From Litoreibacter roseus (GTDB lineage: Bacteria; Pseudomonadota; Alphaproteobacteria; Rhodobacterales; Rhodobacteraceae): a DNA stretch of 64,000 nt. Shown in pieces: positions 17,734 to 26,295 of the stretch. Under the pieces are notes generated by a model. That model worked only from the letters and a program-made list of their open reading frames with translations, was not told where the DNA came from and did not search any database. Numbering within the stretch: the first letter of the stretch is position 1; each line of letters begins with the position of its first letter. The position numbers were made by a program, and so were the translations under genes. The DNA lies in the NCBI RefSeq assembly GCF_009811795.1, contig NZ_BLJE01000002.1, positions 992,001 to 1,056,000 of the forward strand, written 5' to 3'.

Positions 17734-18539
17734 GCAGCGGCTTTCCAGAAAAGCCTGTCGAAATTCCGCTGGGTTTGCGTTGCAAAATCCGGGTAGTCGA
17801 GACCAAAGATGTCCGCACCGACCTTCGCGGTGTGTGCGGTATAGGCCGGTTCGTTACGCTTACCGCGAAAGGGCGGCGGGGCGAGGTAGGGCGCATCGGT
17901 TTCCACAAGGATCCGATCTACTGGGGCCCTTGCGAAGATATCTCGCAGCGCTTGGCTTTTGGGAAAGGCCGCAATGCCGGACATCGACAGGTAGAACCCA
18001 AGGTCCAGCGCGGCTTCTGCCAATGCGGCGCCCGAGGAAAAGCAGTGCATCACGCAGGTATAGGGTCCAGAATTGTGTTCCTCGGTCAGGATACGTGCCA
18101 TGTCTTCATCCGCATCCCGCGCATGAATGATAAGTGGCAGCTTTGTCTTACGCGCCGCCTCTATATGAATGCGAAGGCTTTCCTGCTGTGTAGTCTTGCT
18201 GTCCGCCGTATAGTGGTAATCCAGCCCGGTCTCACCGATCCCTACAAACTTCGGATGGTCCGCAAGGGCGACCAGCACATCCACTGATGTCATTGGCTCG
18301 TCGGCTGCGCTCATGGGATGGGTGCCTGCGGCGTAGTATACCGGCTCATGAGCCTCTGCGATCGCGCGGACTTGCGGTTCCAGTCGCAATTTCGTGCAGA
18401 TCGTGACCATACGCGTGACGCCAGCGGCATTGGCTTGCTCGATTACATGAGGCAACTGCCCGTCGAAATCCGGAAAGTCGAGATGGCAGTGGCTGTCAGT
18501 GATCTCAGGCGGTGTCTCAGCGCTCATCAGGCCCTTCAT
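17730..18539 (-). CDS. tatD: TatD-family metal-dependent hydrolase
   Basis: Amidohydrolase-fold enzyme of 269 residues. It has the metal-binding HCHLDF motif near 17-22, GETGLDYHY (about 98-106), LIIHARDADED (about 136-146), MHCFSSG (about 165-171) and the late ETDAPYLAPPPFRGKRNEP, all diagnostic of TatD/YcfH 3'-5' DNases. ATG 18539 overlaps the holB stop as ATGA; a second ATG four codons later is possible. Members are proposed to act in DNA repair or RNA/DNA turnover, metal-dependent and cytosolic. Confidence 0.92.
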   Translation of the reverse strand: MKGLMSAETPPEITDSHCHLDFPDFDGQLPHVIEQANAAGVTRMVTICTKLRLEPQVRAIAEAHEPVYYAAGTHPMSAADEPMTSVDVLVALADHPKFVGIGETGLDYHYTADSKTTQQESLRIHIEAARKTKLPLIIHARDADEDMARILTEEHNSGPYTCVMHCFSSGAALAEAALDLGFYLSMSGIAAFPKSQALRDIFARAPVDRILVETDAPYLAPPPFRGKRNEPAYTAHTAKVGADIFGLDYPDFATQTQRNFDRLFWKAAA

Positions 18540-19654
18540 GCGGCCGTGCGCGCCGCCGTCTCTTGTAGTGTCATCACCATATCAAGGACCAGAGACGCAG
18601 GGTCAAGGTTCACCCCTTGCCCGTGACGCAATCGCGCACCGATCTCGGCCGCTACACTGGCCCACGCGCGGGACGCGTTAGCGTTGGGGGAAAGGCGCGC
18701 CAGCATGGCTGCTTCGCCGGGCACGGCTTCAGTTTCTACTAGTCCCAGGCCTGCGCGCGACAGGCGAGAGAGAAGGGTGTCCGTCAATCGGATGAACAGG
18801 TCGAACTCGACTTCAGCACCGCGTTTCGCGAGCCGATCCCCTAGGGTGATCGCTTTGGCTCGGTCAAAATCAGGTAGTCCCGCGACCAGACTGACCAGTT
18901 GTTCATAAAGCGCGACACCGGAAAGGGTCAGCAACCCGATGGCCTCACCGACGGAACCCGCTGCAAGTTCTGCCAAGGCTGCACCTGCATCGCCGGGCTC
19001 GATACCGCTTGCGATCAGCGCGCGCTGGATATCATCGGCGCTGAGTGTTGCGCACCGCAACTCGCGGCAACGAGATCGGATGGTCGGCAGCAAACGGGAC
19101 GGCTGATGAGAGATGAGCAGCAGGATACAATCGCTTGGCGGTTCCTCCAGTATCTTCAGAAGGGCATTGGCCGCACTTGGGTTCATATCATCGGCTGTGT
19201 CGACAATGACCACCCGACGCCCACCATCCGGATTGGTGAGCGAAAAAAACCCTTTCAGTCTGCGCACCTCATCTACGGCTATCTGAGCTTTGTGACGTTT
19301 CTTCTCCTCGTCCCACGGTCTACGGAGTAGGAACAGACCCGGATCAGACAGGGCGGCAAGGCGCGCTCGGATAGGATGATCATCAGCGATATCGAGCGTT
19401 TCAGGCGTAGGCGGGACAAACATCCCGCCATCATCCAAGGGTGTTGCCAAAAGAAAGGTTGCGATGCGCCATGCCAGCGTCGCCTTGCCAACCCCGCGCG
19501 GACCGGTGATCAGCCAGCCATGATGCAGACGGTTGTCGTTGAACGCAGTCAGAAATGTTTGCTCTGCCGCATCTTGGCCAAGAAGAACGCGGGTCTCTCG
19601 CGGATGCGGCGCCCCTTCGATCTGATCAGCTTGAGCGGGCGCGTCATCAGTCAT
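18536..19654 (-). CDS. holB: DNA polymerase III subunit delta'
   Basis: Clamp-loader subunit of 372 residues. The AAA+ region has Walker A GPRGVGKAT at 51-59, the Walker B-type VVIVDTADDMN near 148-158, the sensor segment ILLLISHQPSRLLPTIRSRC with the SRC motif, then the C-terminal collar domain. It works with gamma/tau and delta to load the beta clamp. It overlaps tmk upstream and tatD downstream by ATGA, giving a tightly coupled operon. Confidence 0.94.
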   Translation of the reverse strand: MTDDAPAQADQIEGAPHPRETRVLLGQDAAEQTFLTAFNDNRLHHGWLITGPRGVGKATLAWRIATFLLATPLDDGGMFVPPTPETLDIADDHPIRARLAALSDPGLFLLRRPWDEEKKRHKAQIAVDEVRRLKGFFSLTNPDGGRRVVIVDTADDMNPSAANALLKILEEPPSDCILLLISHQPSRLLPTIRSRCRELRCATLSADDIQRALIASGIEPGDAGAALAELAAGSVGEAIGLLTLSGVALYEQLVSLVAGLPDFDRAKAITLGDRLAKRGAEVEFDLFIRLTDTLLSRLSRAGLGLVETEAVPGEAAMLARLSPNANASRAWASVAAEIGARLRHGQGVNLDPASLVLDMVMTLQETAARTAA

Positions 19655-20271
19655 GGCAGTCTGTTCGCCAGAACTTGGTTGATTTGCAGGCTGACATCCT
19701 GCGCACCATTATTGCCATCCACAACGATACAGCGATTGGGGAAGTCCTTGGCCAAGTCGAGGAAACCGCGTCTCAAGGAATGTTGAAAGGTCGCCCCAAA
19801 TTCTTCAAAGCGGTCCTCACCTGACCCGCGTGCCAATCCGCGTTCAAGGGCGCTATCGGGATCCATATCAATCACAATCGTCAGATCAGGCTCTTTCTGG
19901 ATCATTTGGCGATGCAGGGTATCAACAATCCCGCGCAGATCCCCGCGCGCAACCCCTTGGTAAATCCGCGTGCTGTCGGCGAACCTGTCACATATCACCG
20001 TTTTCCCTGCCTCAAGCGCAGGTTCTATCGTCCGCTCCAGATGATCACGTCGTGCTGCGGTGAACAGAAGAATTTCGGTCTCTGCGGACCATCTGCCTGG
20101 ATCGCCTTCGACCAACAATCGGCGGATTTCTTCGGCGCCCGGCGACCCACCGGGTTCGCGGGTCAAAATCACCTCGTGCCCCGTTGCCTGCAAATGACCA
20201 GCCAGAAGCCGGGCCTGCGTCGATTTACCGGAGCCGTCGATGCCCTCGAATGTCAGGAAGAACCCGCTCAA
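19651..20271 (-). CDS. tmk: Thymidylate kinase
   Basis: Phosphorylates dTMP to dTDP. It has 206 residues, the normal length. P-loop EGIDGSGKST ends at 18, the TREPGG motif is near 38-43 and the DRFADSTRIYQG motif near 95-106 binds the substrate. A LID segment with RGSGEDRFEEFG follows at about 150-160. The gene starts 7 bp after the carboxypeptidase gene and overlaps holB by 4 nt. Confidence 0.96.
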   Translation of the reverse strand: MSGFFLTFEGIDGSGKSTQARLLAGHLQATGHEVILTREPGGSPGAEEIRRLLVEGDPGRWSAETEILLFTAARRDHLERTIEPALEAGKTVICDRFADSTRIYQGVARGDLRGIVDTLHRQMIQKEPDLTIVIDMDPDSALERGLARGSGEDRFEEFGATFQHSLRRGFLDLAKDFPNRCIVVDGNNGAQDVSLQINQVLANRLP

Positions 20272-20278
20272 GAGTGGA

Positions 20279-21439
20279 TCAGAAGTAGCTGGCGGCTTGA
20301 CCCGTCAACTGTTTGAGCAAGGCGCTGGCCGCAGTCCGGATCCGAACAACAAACCCACCCCGCGGTACGGTTTCCGTTGCTATAAGTGTGTGGGTCGCAT
20401 CAGACAGGCCGGGGACGGAGACGATCAGCTCTGCAACTTTGTCACCTGCTTCGATTGGCGCTAAGATGGGGCTTTCGTAAGTAATCTTTGCGTTCACGCC
20501 TTCGCGGTCTAGGATCGGGATCAGAATGCTGACGTCCTTCGTGGTTGCCATCCCAACGCGGGAGGCTTGCCCCATCCAGACATCGGCTTCTGCAATCACA
20601 ATGCCCTCTTCGGACAATTGTTTCTCTGCGAACTGCCGGAATGCCCAGTTCGCGATGCGCTCACTTTCCTCTGCTCGTGCCCGTTCCGTATCAAGGCCCG
20701 ACAGCACGAATACGATCCGGCGGTTGCCCTGAATGGCAGAGCCGACAAGACCATACCCCGCCTCTTGGGTGTGACCCGTTTTGAGGCCATCTGCTCCAAT
20801 GTTCAGGTCAAGAAGCGGATTTCGGTTGAAGCGGTTGTCAGGCACCCGCCCGTCGAACTCAAACTCGGTCTCGGCGAAATAGCCGTAATATTGGGGAAAC
20901 TCTGTGATCAGCCGCTTGGCAAGGACTGCGAGGTCGCGCATGGACATCCGGTGTGCGGGTGCAGGCCATCCGTTAGAATTGGCAAAGACCGAATTGGTCA
21001 TGCCCAGCTGCTCCGCGCGTCGGGTCATCATCTGAGCAAACCCACGCTCGGTCCCATCGGGGGACACAGCCTCTGCCAAGACGGCACTTGCATCATTGCC
21101 GGAAAGTACAACAACACCGCGGATTAGATCCTCTACACTGACCCTGTCCTGGTCTGTCAGGAACATGGAAGATCCACCGTAGGCCGCGGCCCGCTGTGAA
21201 ACTGGCAGGATCTGATCAAGAGACAGGCGTCCGTCCTCAAGTGCTTCGAACACCATATTCAGCGTCATCAGCTTGGACATCGATGCGGGGGGCAAAGCCA
21301 TGTCCGCATTTTTTTCCATCAGCGTCTGGTCGGTGCCGACGTCTAGAACAATCGCGGACTTGGCTGCTGTCTCAAACGCAGCGACCGGCCCTGTCAAGAC
21401 GCCAAGACCAAGGAAGAGAACGGTTAAGATGGTGCGCAT
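20279..21439 (-). CDS. D-alanyl-D-alanine carboxypeptidase (PBP5/6-type)
   Basis: Periplasmic serine enzyme that trims the terminal D-Ala of peptidoglycan stem peptides, 386 residues. A signal peptide of about 21 residues ends near AFETAAKSA. The active-site triads are SxxK at Ser53-Lys56, SGN at 113-115 and KTG at 220-222. A C-terminal beta domain is followed by an amphipathic tail (ASALLKQLTGQAASYF) of the kind that anchors PBP5 homologues to the inner membrane. It sits between the SPOR lipoprotein and tmk with short gaps, an arrangement frequent in Rhodobacterales. Confidence 0.94.
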   Translation of the reverse strand: MRTILTVLFLGLGVLTGPVAAFETAAKSAIVLDVGTDQTLMEKNADMALPPASMSKLMTLNMVFEALEDGRLSLDQILPVSQRAAAYGGSSMFLTDQDRVSVEDLIRGVVVLSGNDASAVLAEAVSPDGTERGFAQMMTRRAEQLGMTNSVFANSNGWPAPAHRMSMRDLAVLAKRLITEFPQYYGYFAETEFEFDGRVPDNRFNRNPLLDLNIGADGLKTGHTQEAGYGLVGSAIQGNRRIVFVLSGLDTERARAEESERIANWAFRQFAEKQLSEEGIVIAEADVWMGQASRVGMATTKDVSILIPILDREGVNAKITYESPILAPIEAGDKVAELIVSVPGLSDATHTLIATETVPRGGFVVRIRTAASALLKQLTGQAASYF

Positions 21440-21454
21440 TGCGGACCTGTTCCT

Positions 21455-22423
21455 TTATCCGGTGGTGTAAAAAATACCCTTGAAGCCCAGATCACGCACT
21501 TGCTTGCGCAACGCACGGCGTTCAGTGGAATTCATCGCGGGTCCGACGGTAACGCGCCAGAAAGTCTTGTCCTTCCTGACCTCTTCACTCAGCACGGGTA
21601 CCACGCCAGCCGCACTGAGGGTCGTCAGGGTCGCGTCCGCCGCAGCCCGGTCGTCATAGAGGCCGACTTGAACATAGGGTCTCAGAAGCCTGGACTTAGT
21701 TTCTGGCTCAGCCGCTGCAGGCGCTGCTGCAACCGCAGTAGAGGGTGCAGCTTGCGCTGCATCCGATGCAGGTGGCGTCCCCGGTGCAAGTGCCTCAGAT
21801 TCCTCGATCGCTGCTTCGGCTGCGGCAAGTGGATCGAGGCTGGACTGCTGGATCGCACCGGGCGCTGCCGTATCTCCTGTCGCGGCTTCGTCGGCACCCT
21901 CTTCAATACCTTCAGGCGTGGTTGCAGCCTCAGTGGACACCACTGCGGCAGGTGCGACGGTTTCCTTCTTCAAGGCGGTCACCGCAAGCGACACCGGTTG
22001 CCCCGCAAGAACGCCAAGGCTTTCGGCTGCGTCAGAACTCAATTGCATAACGGGTCCCGGATTGTCGCGTTCGCGCCGGAACAGCGCACCCACGACGCTT
22101 TTTCCGTTCGCTTCGTTGCGGATGACAACGCGTTCGGGATTTTTCACGTCCGGGTGCGCCACCCAGACCCCGCCCAGTGATGGACGACCGTCCCAAAGAC
22201 CTTGGTCGGTGGCCTGAAAAACCTCCGGCGCCTCGACATCGCGCTGTTCCAACTCGGCCACGTTTGCCGTGCCTGCCGCTGATGCTGTGGCGGTTGCCTC
22301 TTTATCGTCGGCTTGTTTCGCTGTGAATTCTTTGAATTCTTCGCATCCAGCCAATGCAAACAATGCTGTCCCAACCAGAACAACATGCCGCGCTCCGCGA
22401 TGTCCCATGCGTTTCGTCCCCAA
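21455..22423 (-). CDS. SPOR-domain lipoprotein with an RlpA-like central region
   Basis: Protein of 322 residues; the ATG at 22408 (MGHRGARHVV) is an alternative start. A lipoprotein signal ends in LAGC. A central region around 70-155 (LWDGRPSLGGVWVAHPD, VVIRNEANGKSVVGALF) resembles the double-psi beta-barrel of RlpA proteins but lacks a clear lytic transglycosylase signature. A Glu/Ala/Pro-rich linker follows, then a C-terminal SPOR domain (RPYVQVGLYDDRAAADATLTTL, WRVTVGP) that binds denuded glycan strands at the septum. It lies just upstream of the DD-carboxypeptidase and probably shares its operon. Likely a cell-division or wall-remodelling factor. Confidence 0.82.
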   Translation of the reverse strand: MGTKRMGHRGARHVVLVGTALFALAGCEEFKEFTAKQADDKEATATASAAGTANVAELEQRDVEAPEVFQATDQGLWDGRPSLGGVWVAHPDVKNPERVVIRNEANGKSVVGALFRRERDNPGPVMQLSSDAAESLGVLAGQPVSLAVTALKKETVAPAAVVSTEAATTPEGIEEGADEAATGDTAAPGAIQQSSLDPLAAAEAAIEESEALAPGTPPASDAAQAAPSTAVAAAPAAAEPETKSRLLRPYVQVGLYDDRAAADATLTTLSAAGVVPVLSEEVRKDKTFWRVTVGPAMNSTERRALRKQVRDLGFKGIFYTTG

Positions 22424-22646
22424 TGCTCTAACCTCTCGCGCGTTTTTCGCGCTGTCTTGGCGTCCCGCTTTGGTGTTTGCGGGCGTCTACCTGTGCTCTT
22501 GCGGACTGATCCGCTGGCGCGAGTTTAGTTGACCGGCAGGCCCATTGCAAAGAGTTCAGACAAGATTCGGCAAATTTCGGCATTCCGTCATCTGGAATGT
22601 TGTATCTTCCAGAATCGCGATAGTGCCGCTAGGCACCGCATCTACC

Positions 22647-22736
22647 GGAGGTTTGGCAGAGTGGTCGAATGCGGCGGTCTTGAAAACCGTTGGGCGTGAG
22701 AGCGTCCCGTGGGTTCGAATCCCACAGCCTCCGCCA
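22647..22736 (+). tRNA. tRNA-Ser (anticodon UGA)
   Basis: A 90-nt class II tRNA with CCA encoded. The acceptor stem GGAGG starts at 22647 and pairs with CCTCC ending at 22732. The anticodon loop is CTTGAAA with anticodon TGA at 22681-22683. A long variable arm (about 22690-22708) is present, and the T-arm has GGTTCGAATCC. It reads UCA and related serine codons. Confidence 0.97.
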
Positions 22737-22810
22737 CTACACAACCTTTGTTTGTCGCCCAGATCAACGGTCGGAGCGTCGGCTTTGATCGTCCTGCACG
22801 TATGAACTCT

Positions 22811-23416
22811 TCAGTCCGGTGCTGCAAAATCGAGGTTGTCTGGGCGATAGTTGAATAGCTCCAAGCGAGGTGGAGCGCCGGTTGCATTTGCAAGTCGCAA
22901 GGCGGTCAAGCTGGCAGGGGCCACGGGTATGATGCTGGCGGGTTGCAAGTTGAGAAATCGTTGCAAGATCGCTCGGATCACGCCGCCATGGCATGCGACA
23001 AGCAAGTTTTCACATCTGTTCTCGGCTTCCCGCTCGATCACTGCTGACACTCTATCCACAAAAGCGGTCCATGGCTCGCCTCCGGGCGGTGTCCCGGTGC
23101 CAGCGCGCCAGGCCAGATAGGCGGCTTCGTCCTCTGCCACGATGTCATCGGTTGTGCGACCTGTCCAATCGCCTACGTCAATTTCCCGCAGATCGGAGGT
23201 TAATATCGGGTCAGGCGCACCGATGCGGGCCGCGGTTTCCCGGACGCGCGCGAGATCAGACGAGAGCGCACGACAGTAGCCGATCCCTTCGATGGTTGAC
23301 CGGAGCGCATCGGCCTGAGCGCGACCGACGTCCGACAGATTGATATCAGCTTGCCCCTGAAGGCGGTGTGAGGCGTTCCATTCGGATTGCCCATGGCGAA
23401 CGAGAAGAAGACGCAT
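22811..23416 (-). CDS. Histidine phosphatase (phosphoglycerate mutase-like)
   Basis: Protein of 201 residues from ATG 23416. This start overlaps the ABC ATPase stop as TGATG and has AAGGA upstream, so the longer 213-residue reading is rejected. The catalytic RHG lies in LLLVRHGQSEWN with the phospho-histidine at residue 9. The partner motif CHGGVIRAIL is near 153-162, and ELREIDVGDWTG is a typical GpmB/CobC-like block. It is the last gene of the rpiR-ABC operon. Family members hydrolyse small phosphate esters. With a phosphosugar-type regulator and importer upstream, a sugar-phosphate substrate is plausible but inferred. Confidence 0.87.
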   Translation of the reverse strand: MRLLLVRHGQSEWNASHRLQGQADINLSDVGRAQADALRSTIEGIGYCRALSSDLARVRETAARIGAPDPILTSDLREIDVGDWTGRTTDDIVAEDEAAYLAWRAGTGTPPGGEPWTAFVDRVSAVIEREAENRCENLLVACHGGVIRAILQRFLNLQPASIIPVAPASLTALRLANATGAPPRLELFNYRPDNLDFAAPD

Positions 23417-24474
23417 CAACTGATCCTTTCGCCGCTTGGCGTGAACCAGCATTGCGGTGTTTCTGGAAGCTCGAATTCGACGGTGTCGCCGATGCGTGCT
23501 TTGACCGGCACGTCTACAATCGCAGTCAAACGAAGCGCATCCGAAAGACCTGTGACCATCGTGCGTCCGGCGATGGCGCTGACCTCGACAAGTTCCATCG
23601 GCAAGCTTCTCTGACTGGCCGCGGAACCTATCCGCAGGGCGTCTGCACGATACATGGCAAGACAGTCGTCAACCGGTGGATCGACGGGCATATGGCGACC
23701 ACCTATAGTGTAGCCCGCGCCGTTCTTTTTTACTTCGATTACGTTGTTGGGTGGGGTGCCGACAAATGTCGCGACAAAGGCCGTTTCAGGGCGTTCGACA
23801 AGCTCGGCGGGTGCGCCGAATTGCTGAACCCGACCGCCATTCATGACCGCCACGTGGCTGGCCATCGTCATCGCTTCTATCTGGTCGTGGGTTACGTAGA
23901 CGGTCGTTGCACCGGTTGCGCGGTGCAGCCTCATAAGCTCTGTTCGCATTTCCACCCGCAGCTTCGCATCGAGATTTGAGAGAGGTTCGTCAAAAAGAAG
24001 GACAGATGGCTTTGGCGCAATCGTGCGTGCGATTGCCACGCGCTGCTGTTGACCGCCGGAGATTTCGTTTGGGTAGCGATCTGCGAGCTGGTGGATATCC
24101 AATAGGTTCAGCACGTCATCAATACGCTTTGTTCGCTCGGCCGTCGGCATCTTCATGACCTTGAGTGGCCACTCGACATTGCCTCGAACAGACATGTGCG
24201 GCCAGAGGGCATAGGACTGAAAAACGAGTCCGGAATTGCGCTTGGCCGGATCAGCGGACCATGCGCGATCGCCGTCTGAGACGATTGTTCCGTCAAACAG
24301 GATCTGCCCCTCGCTGGGCAGTTCCAACCCGGCGAGCATTCGCAAAAGTGTGGTTTTCCCGCATCCCGACGGGCCAAGCAGCACTAGAAATGCGCCGTCC
24401 GGAACCGAGATTGAGACGTCTTTGACCGCCTCAAACTCTCCGAACCGTTTGGTGAGATGTTTGATTTCCAGCAT
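23416..24474 (-). CDS. ABC transporter ATP-binding protein (FbpC/PotA type)
   Basis: Cytoplasmic ATPase of 352 residues. Walker A GPSGCGKTT is at 34-42, the Q-loop lies in FQSYALWPHMSV, the signature ISGGQQQRVAIAR is at 138-150, Walker B VLLFDEP is at 158-164, and H-loop YVTHDQIEAM follows near 196. A C-terminal TOBE-like domain covers about 265-350. The best family match by eye is the iron/spermidine/2-aminoethylphosphonate/sugar-phosphate branch. It couples to the permease gene ending 4 bp upstream and overlaps the phosphatase gene. Confidence 0.92.
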   Translation of the reverse strand: MLEIKHLTKRFGEFEAVKDVSISVPDGAFLVLLGPSGCGKTTLLRMLAGLELPSEGQILFDGTIVSDGDRAWSADPAKRNSGLVFQSYALWPHMSVRGNVEWPLKVMKMPTAERTKRIDDVLNLLDIHQLADRYPNEISGGQQQRVAIARTIAPKPSVLLFDEPLSNLDAKLRVEMRTELMRLHRATGATTVYVTHDQIEAMTMASHVAVMNGGRVQQFGAPAELVERPETAFVATFVGTPPNNVIEVKKNGAGYTIGGRHMPVDPPVDDCLAMYRADALRIGSAASQRSLPMELVEVSAIAGRTMVTGLSDALRLTAIVDVPVKARIGDTVEFELPETPQCWFTPSGERIS

Positions 24475-24478
24475 AAAG

Positions 24479-26224
24479 TCAGTCCTTCAGCCACGGCTGC
24501 GATTTCGTCTGCAACCTGTTGGCAATGAGCGTGGCCGCGATCGATATCGCGAGGATCACCACGGTGATCGCATTGGCAAACTGCGCGAACCCCTCTGAGG
24601 CGTAGCGGTAAGCCAGAACGGACAAAACAGGCATCGTCGGCGTAAAGAGCAGCACGACAAGTGACAGGTCGCGAACAATCTTCACAAATATGAGGATCCC
24701 ACCCGCCGCGAGCCCGCGCACTGCCAGAGGCACGGTGATTGCCATCAGCCGTCTGAAGAACCCGGCGCCTGTCAGGCGCGCGCTCTCTTCCAGCTCACCA
24801 CCGACCTGTTGAATGACTGCCCGTCCGGTCTGAACCGAGAACGGAAGCAGATAGGCCGTGCCCGCAATAACGAGCAATGCGAAGGTGCCATATAGCGCTG
24901 GAAATGGTCCGATCGGAGCACCGAGATATACAATATAGGCTGCCCCGAAGGCGATGCCTGGAACCAGCAGGGGCAAGAAGCTGATTTGCGTGATCGCGGC
25001 GGACATCCATCCCTCTCGGAACCGAGCGGTCGTGTAGGACGCGAGCAGCCCGATCATCATCCCGGTCAAAGCGACGGAGAGACCAAGCGCGAGTGTCACC
25101 ATAAGGGCCCGCACAATGTCGGCGTTGTGTGCTATGCCCGGTATGCCTTGCGCGAACGAAGGATCACTCTCGCCAATCCAGTAATGGGACGTCCAGCCTG
25201 AGAATAAATCGGCAGAGGACGGTGCCAAGCTTGATGCGATCAAGACGATCACCGGCACGACCGTCGAGGCAAAAAGCGGGATCATGGCCAGAGCAAAAAG
25301 TGGCCAGCGGGCGCCGCGCAGGTTGAACCGTTTGGCGCGCCCTCCCTTTCCGGTGATCGTCGCGTAGGATCTGCGACCTGACACGATACGATTGCCCGCC
25401 CATAAAACCACTCCGGAAATCAGGACAAGCAGAATGCCGATAACATAGCCCCGTCCGACTTGCCCGACTTCGATCATCCCAAATAGCCGGGTGGACAGCG
25501 TCTGCATTCGCACAGGCAGCCCAAGCAGAGCAGGCGTGGCGAAATTCGAAACCGCACCGGCGAAGCATAAGGATCCGGCCGCGACCAAGGCAGGCGTCGT
25601 CACGGGAAGGATAATGCCGGTAAGAAGCCGGTGACCTTTTGCACCTGCGATTTGAGCGGCCTCCACCAGATCGGAATTCACGGTGGCCAAAGCTGCGGCG
25701 ATGATTGTGAAGGCAAGACTGAAATAGTGAAGTGTCAAAACGATCAACGTGGGGACGAGCCCCCATGCCAGCCAATCCGGAATCTGGAGGCCCATCCCCT
25801 GAAGCCAGCCGATCTGACCGCCCACCCGATCGTTTCGAAACAGCGATCCCCACGCCAATGCAGCTGCAAATGACGGGATCATGAACGGCAGGGTGGCCAT
25901 CACTCCGATCAGGCGCCGGTAAGGAACATCCGTCATTACAACAAGCCAGGCAAGAAACCCGCCCAAGAAAACGCATCCGCTGGCCACGACAGCACCGATT
26001 ATGAGCGTGTTGCCAAGAGGTTTGTAGAAAAGGTTAGTCGACAAGCGACCCGTTAGCACATCTGTCCACGCGCCGATGACGTCCGGCTGAAGCGTGAACA
26101 GAACTGTCCGTGCGAGCGGAAGAAGGATCAGAAGGACCAAAAGGGTAAGGACAACCGTCTTCAGTACGATCCCCGGTTGATGGAGGAAGCGTCGCCTCTG
26201 AATGTTCCCGAGTGTGTCGGCCAT
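24479..26224 (-). CDS. ABC transporter permease, double-domain FbpB/ThiP type
   Basis: Inner-membrane protein of 581 residues with two fused permease domains and about twelve spans. EAA-type loops lie in each half: EAAQIAGAKGHRLLTGIILP and ESARLTGAGFFRRLMAITVP. The start at 26224 (MADTLGNIQRRRF) is chosen because the longer reading would run into the upstream gene. Family members import ferric iron, thiamine or hexose phosphates. The regulator and phosphatase in this operon argue against iron. Confidence 0.9.
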   Translation of the reverse strand: MADTLGNIQRRRFLHQPGIVLKTVVLTLLVLLILLPLARTVLFTLQPDVIGAWTDVLTGRLSTNLFYKPLGNTLIIGAVVASGCVFLGGFLAWLVVMTDVPYRRLIGVMATLPFMIPSFAAALAWGSLFRNDRVGGQIGWLQGMGLQIPDWLAWGLVPTLIVLTLHYFSLAFTIIAAALATVNSDLVEAAQIAGAKGHRLLTGIILPVTTPALVAAGSLCFAGAVSNFATPALLGLPVRMQTLSTRLFGMIEVGQVGRGYVIGILLVLISGVVLWAGNRIVSGRRSYATITGKGGRAKRFNLRGARWPLFALAMIPLFASTVVPVIVLIASSLAPSSADLFSGWTSHYWIGESDPSFAQGIPGIAHNADIVRALMVTLALGLSVALTGMMIGLLASYTTARFREGWMSAAITQISFLPLLVPGIAFGAAYIVYLGAPIGPFPALYGTFALLVIAGTAYLLPFSVQTGRAVIQQVGGELEESARLTGAGFFRRLMAITVPLAVRGLAAGGILIFVKIVRDLSLVVLLFTPTMPVLSVLAYRYASEGFAQFANAITVVILAISIAATLIANRLQTKSQPWLKD

Positions 26225-26295
26225 CGCCGGATGCCTCTTTACGCTTAAGTTGACGAGATGCCGGAGGCAGGCAACGCCCGCCCCCGGCATCTTAC

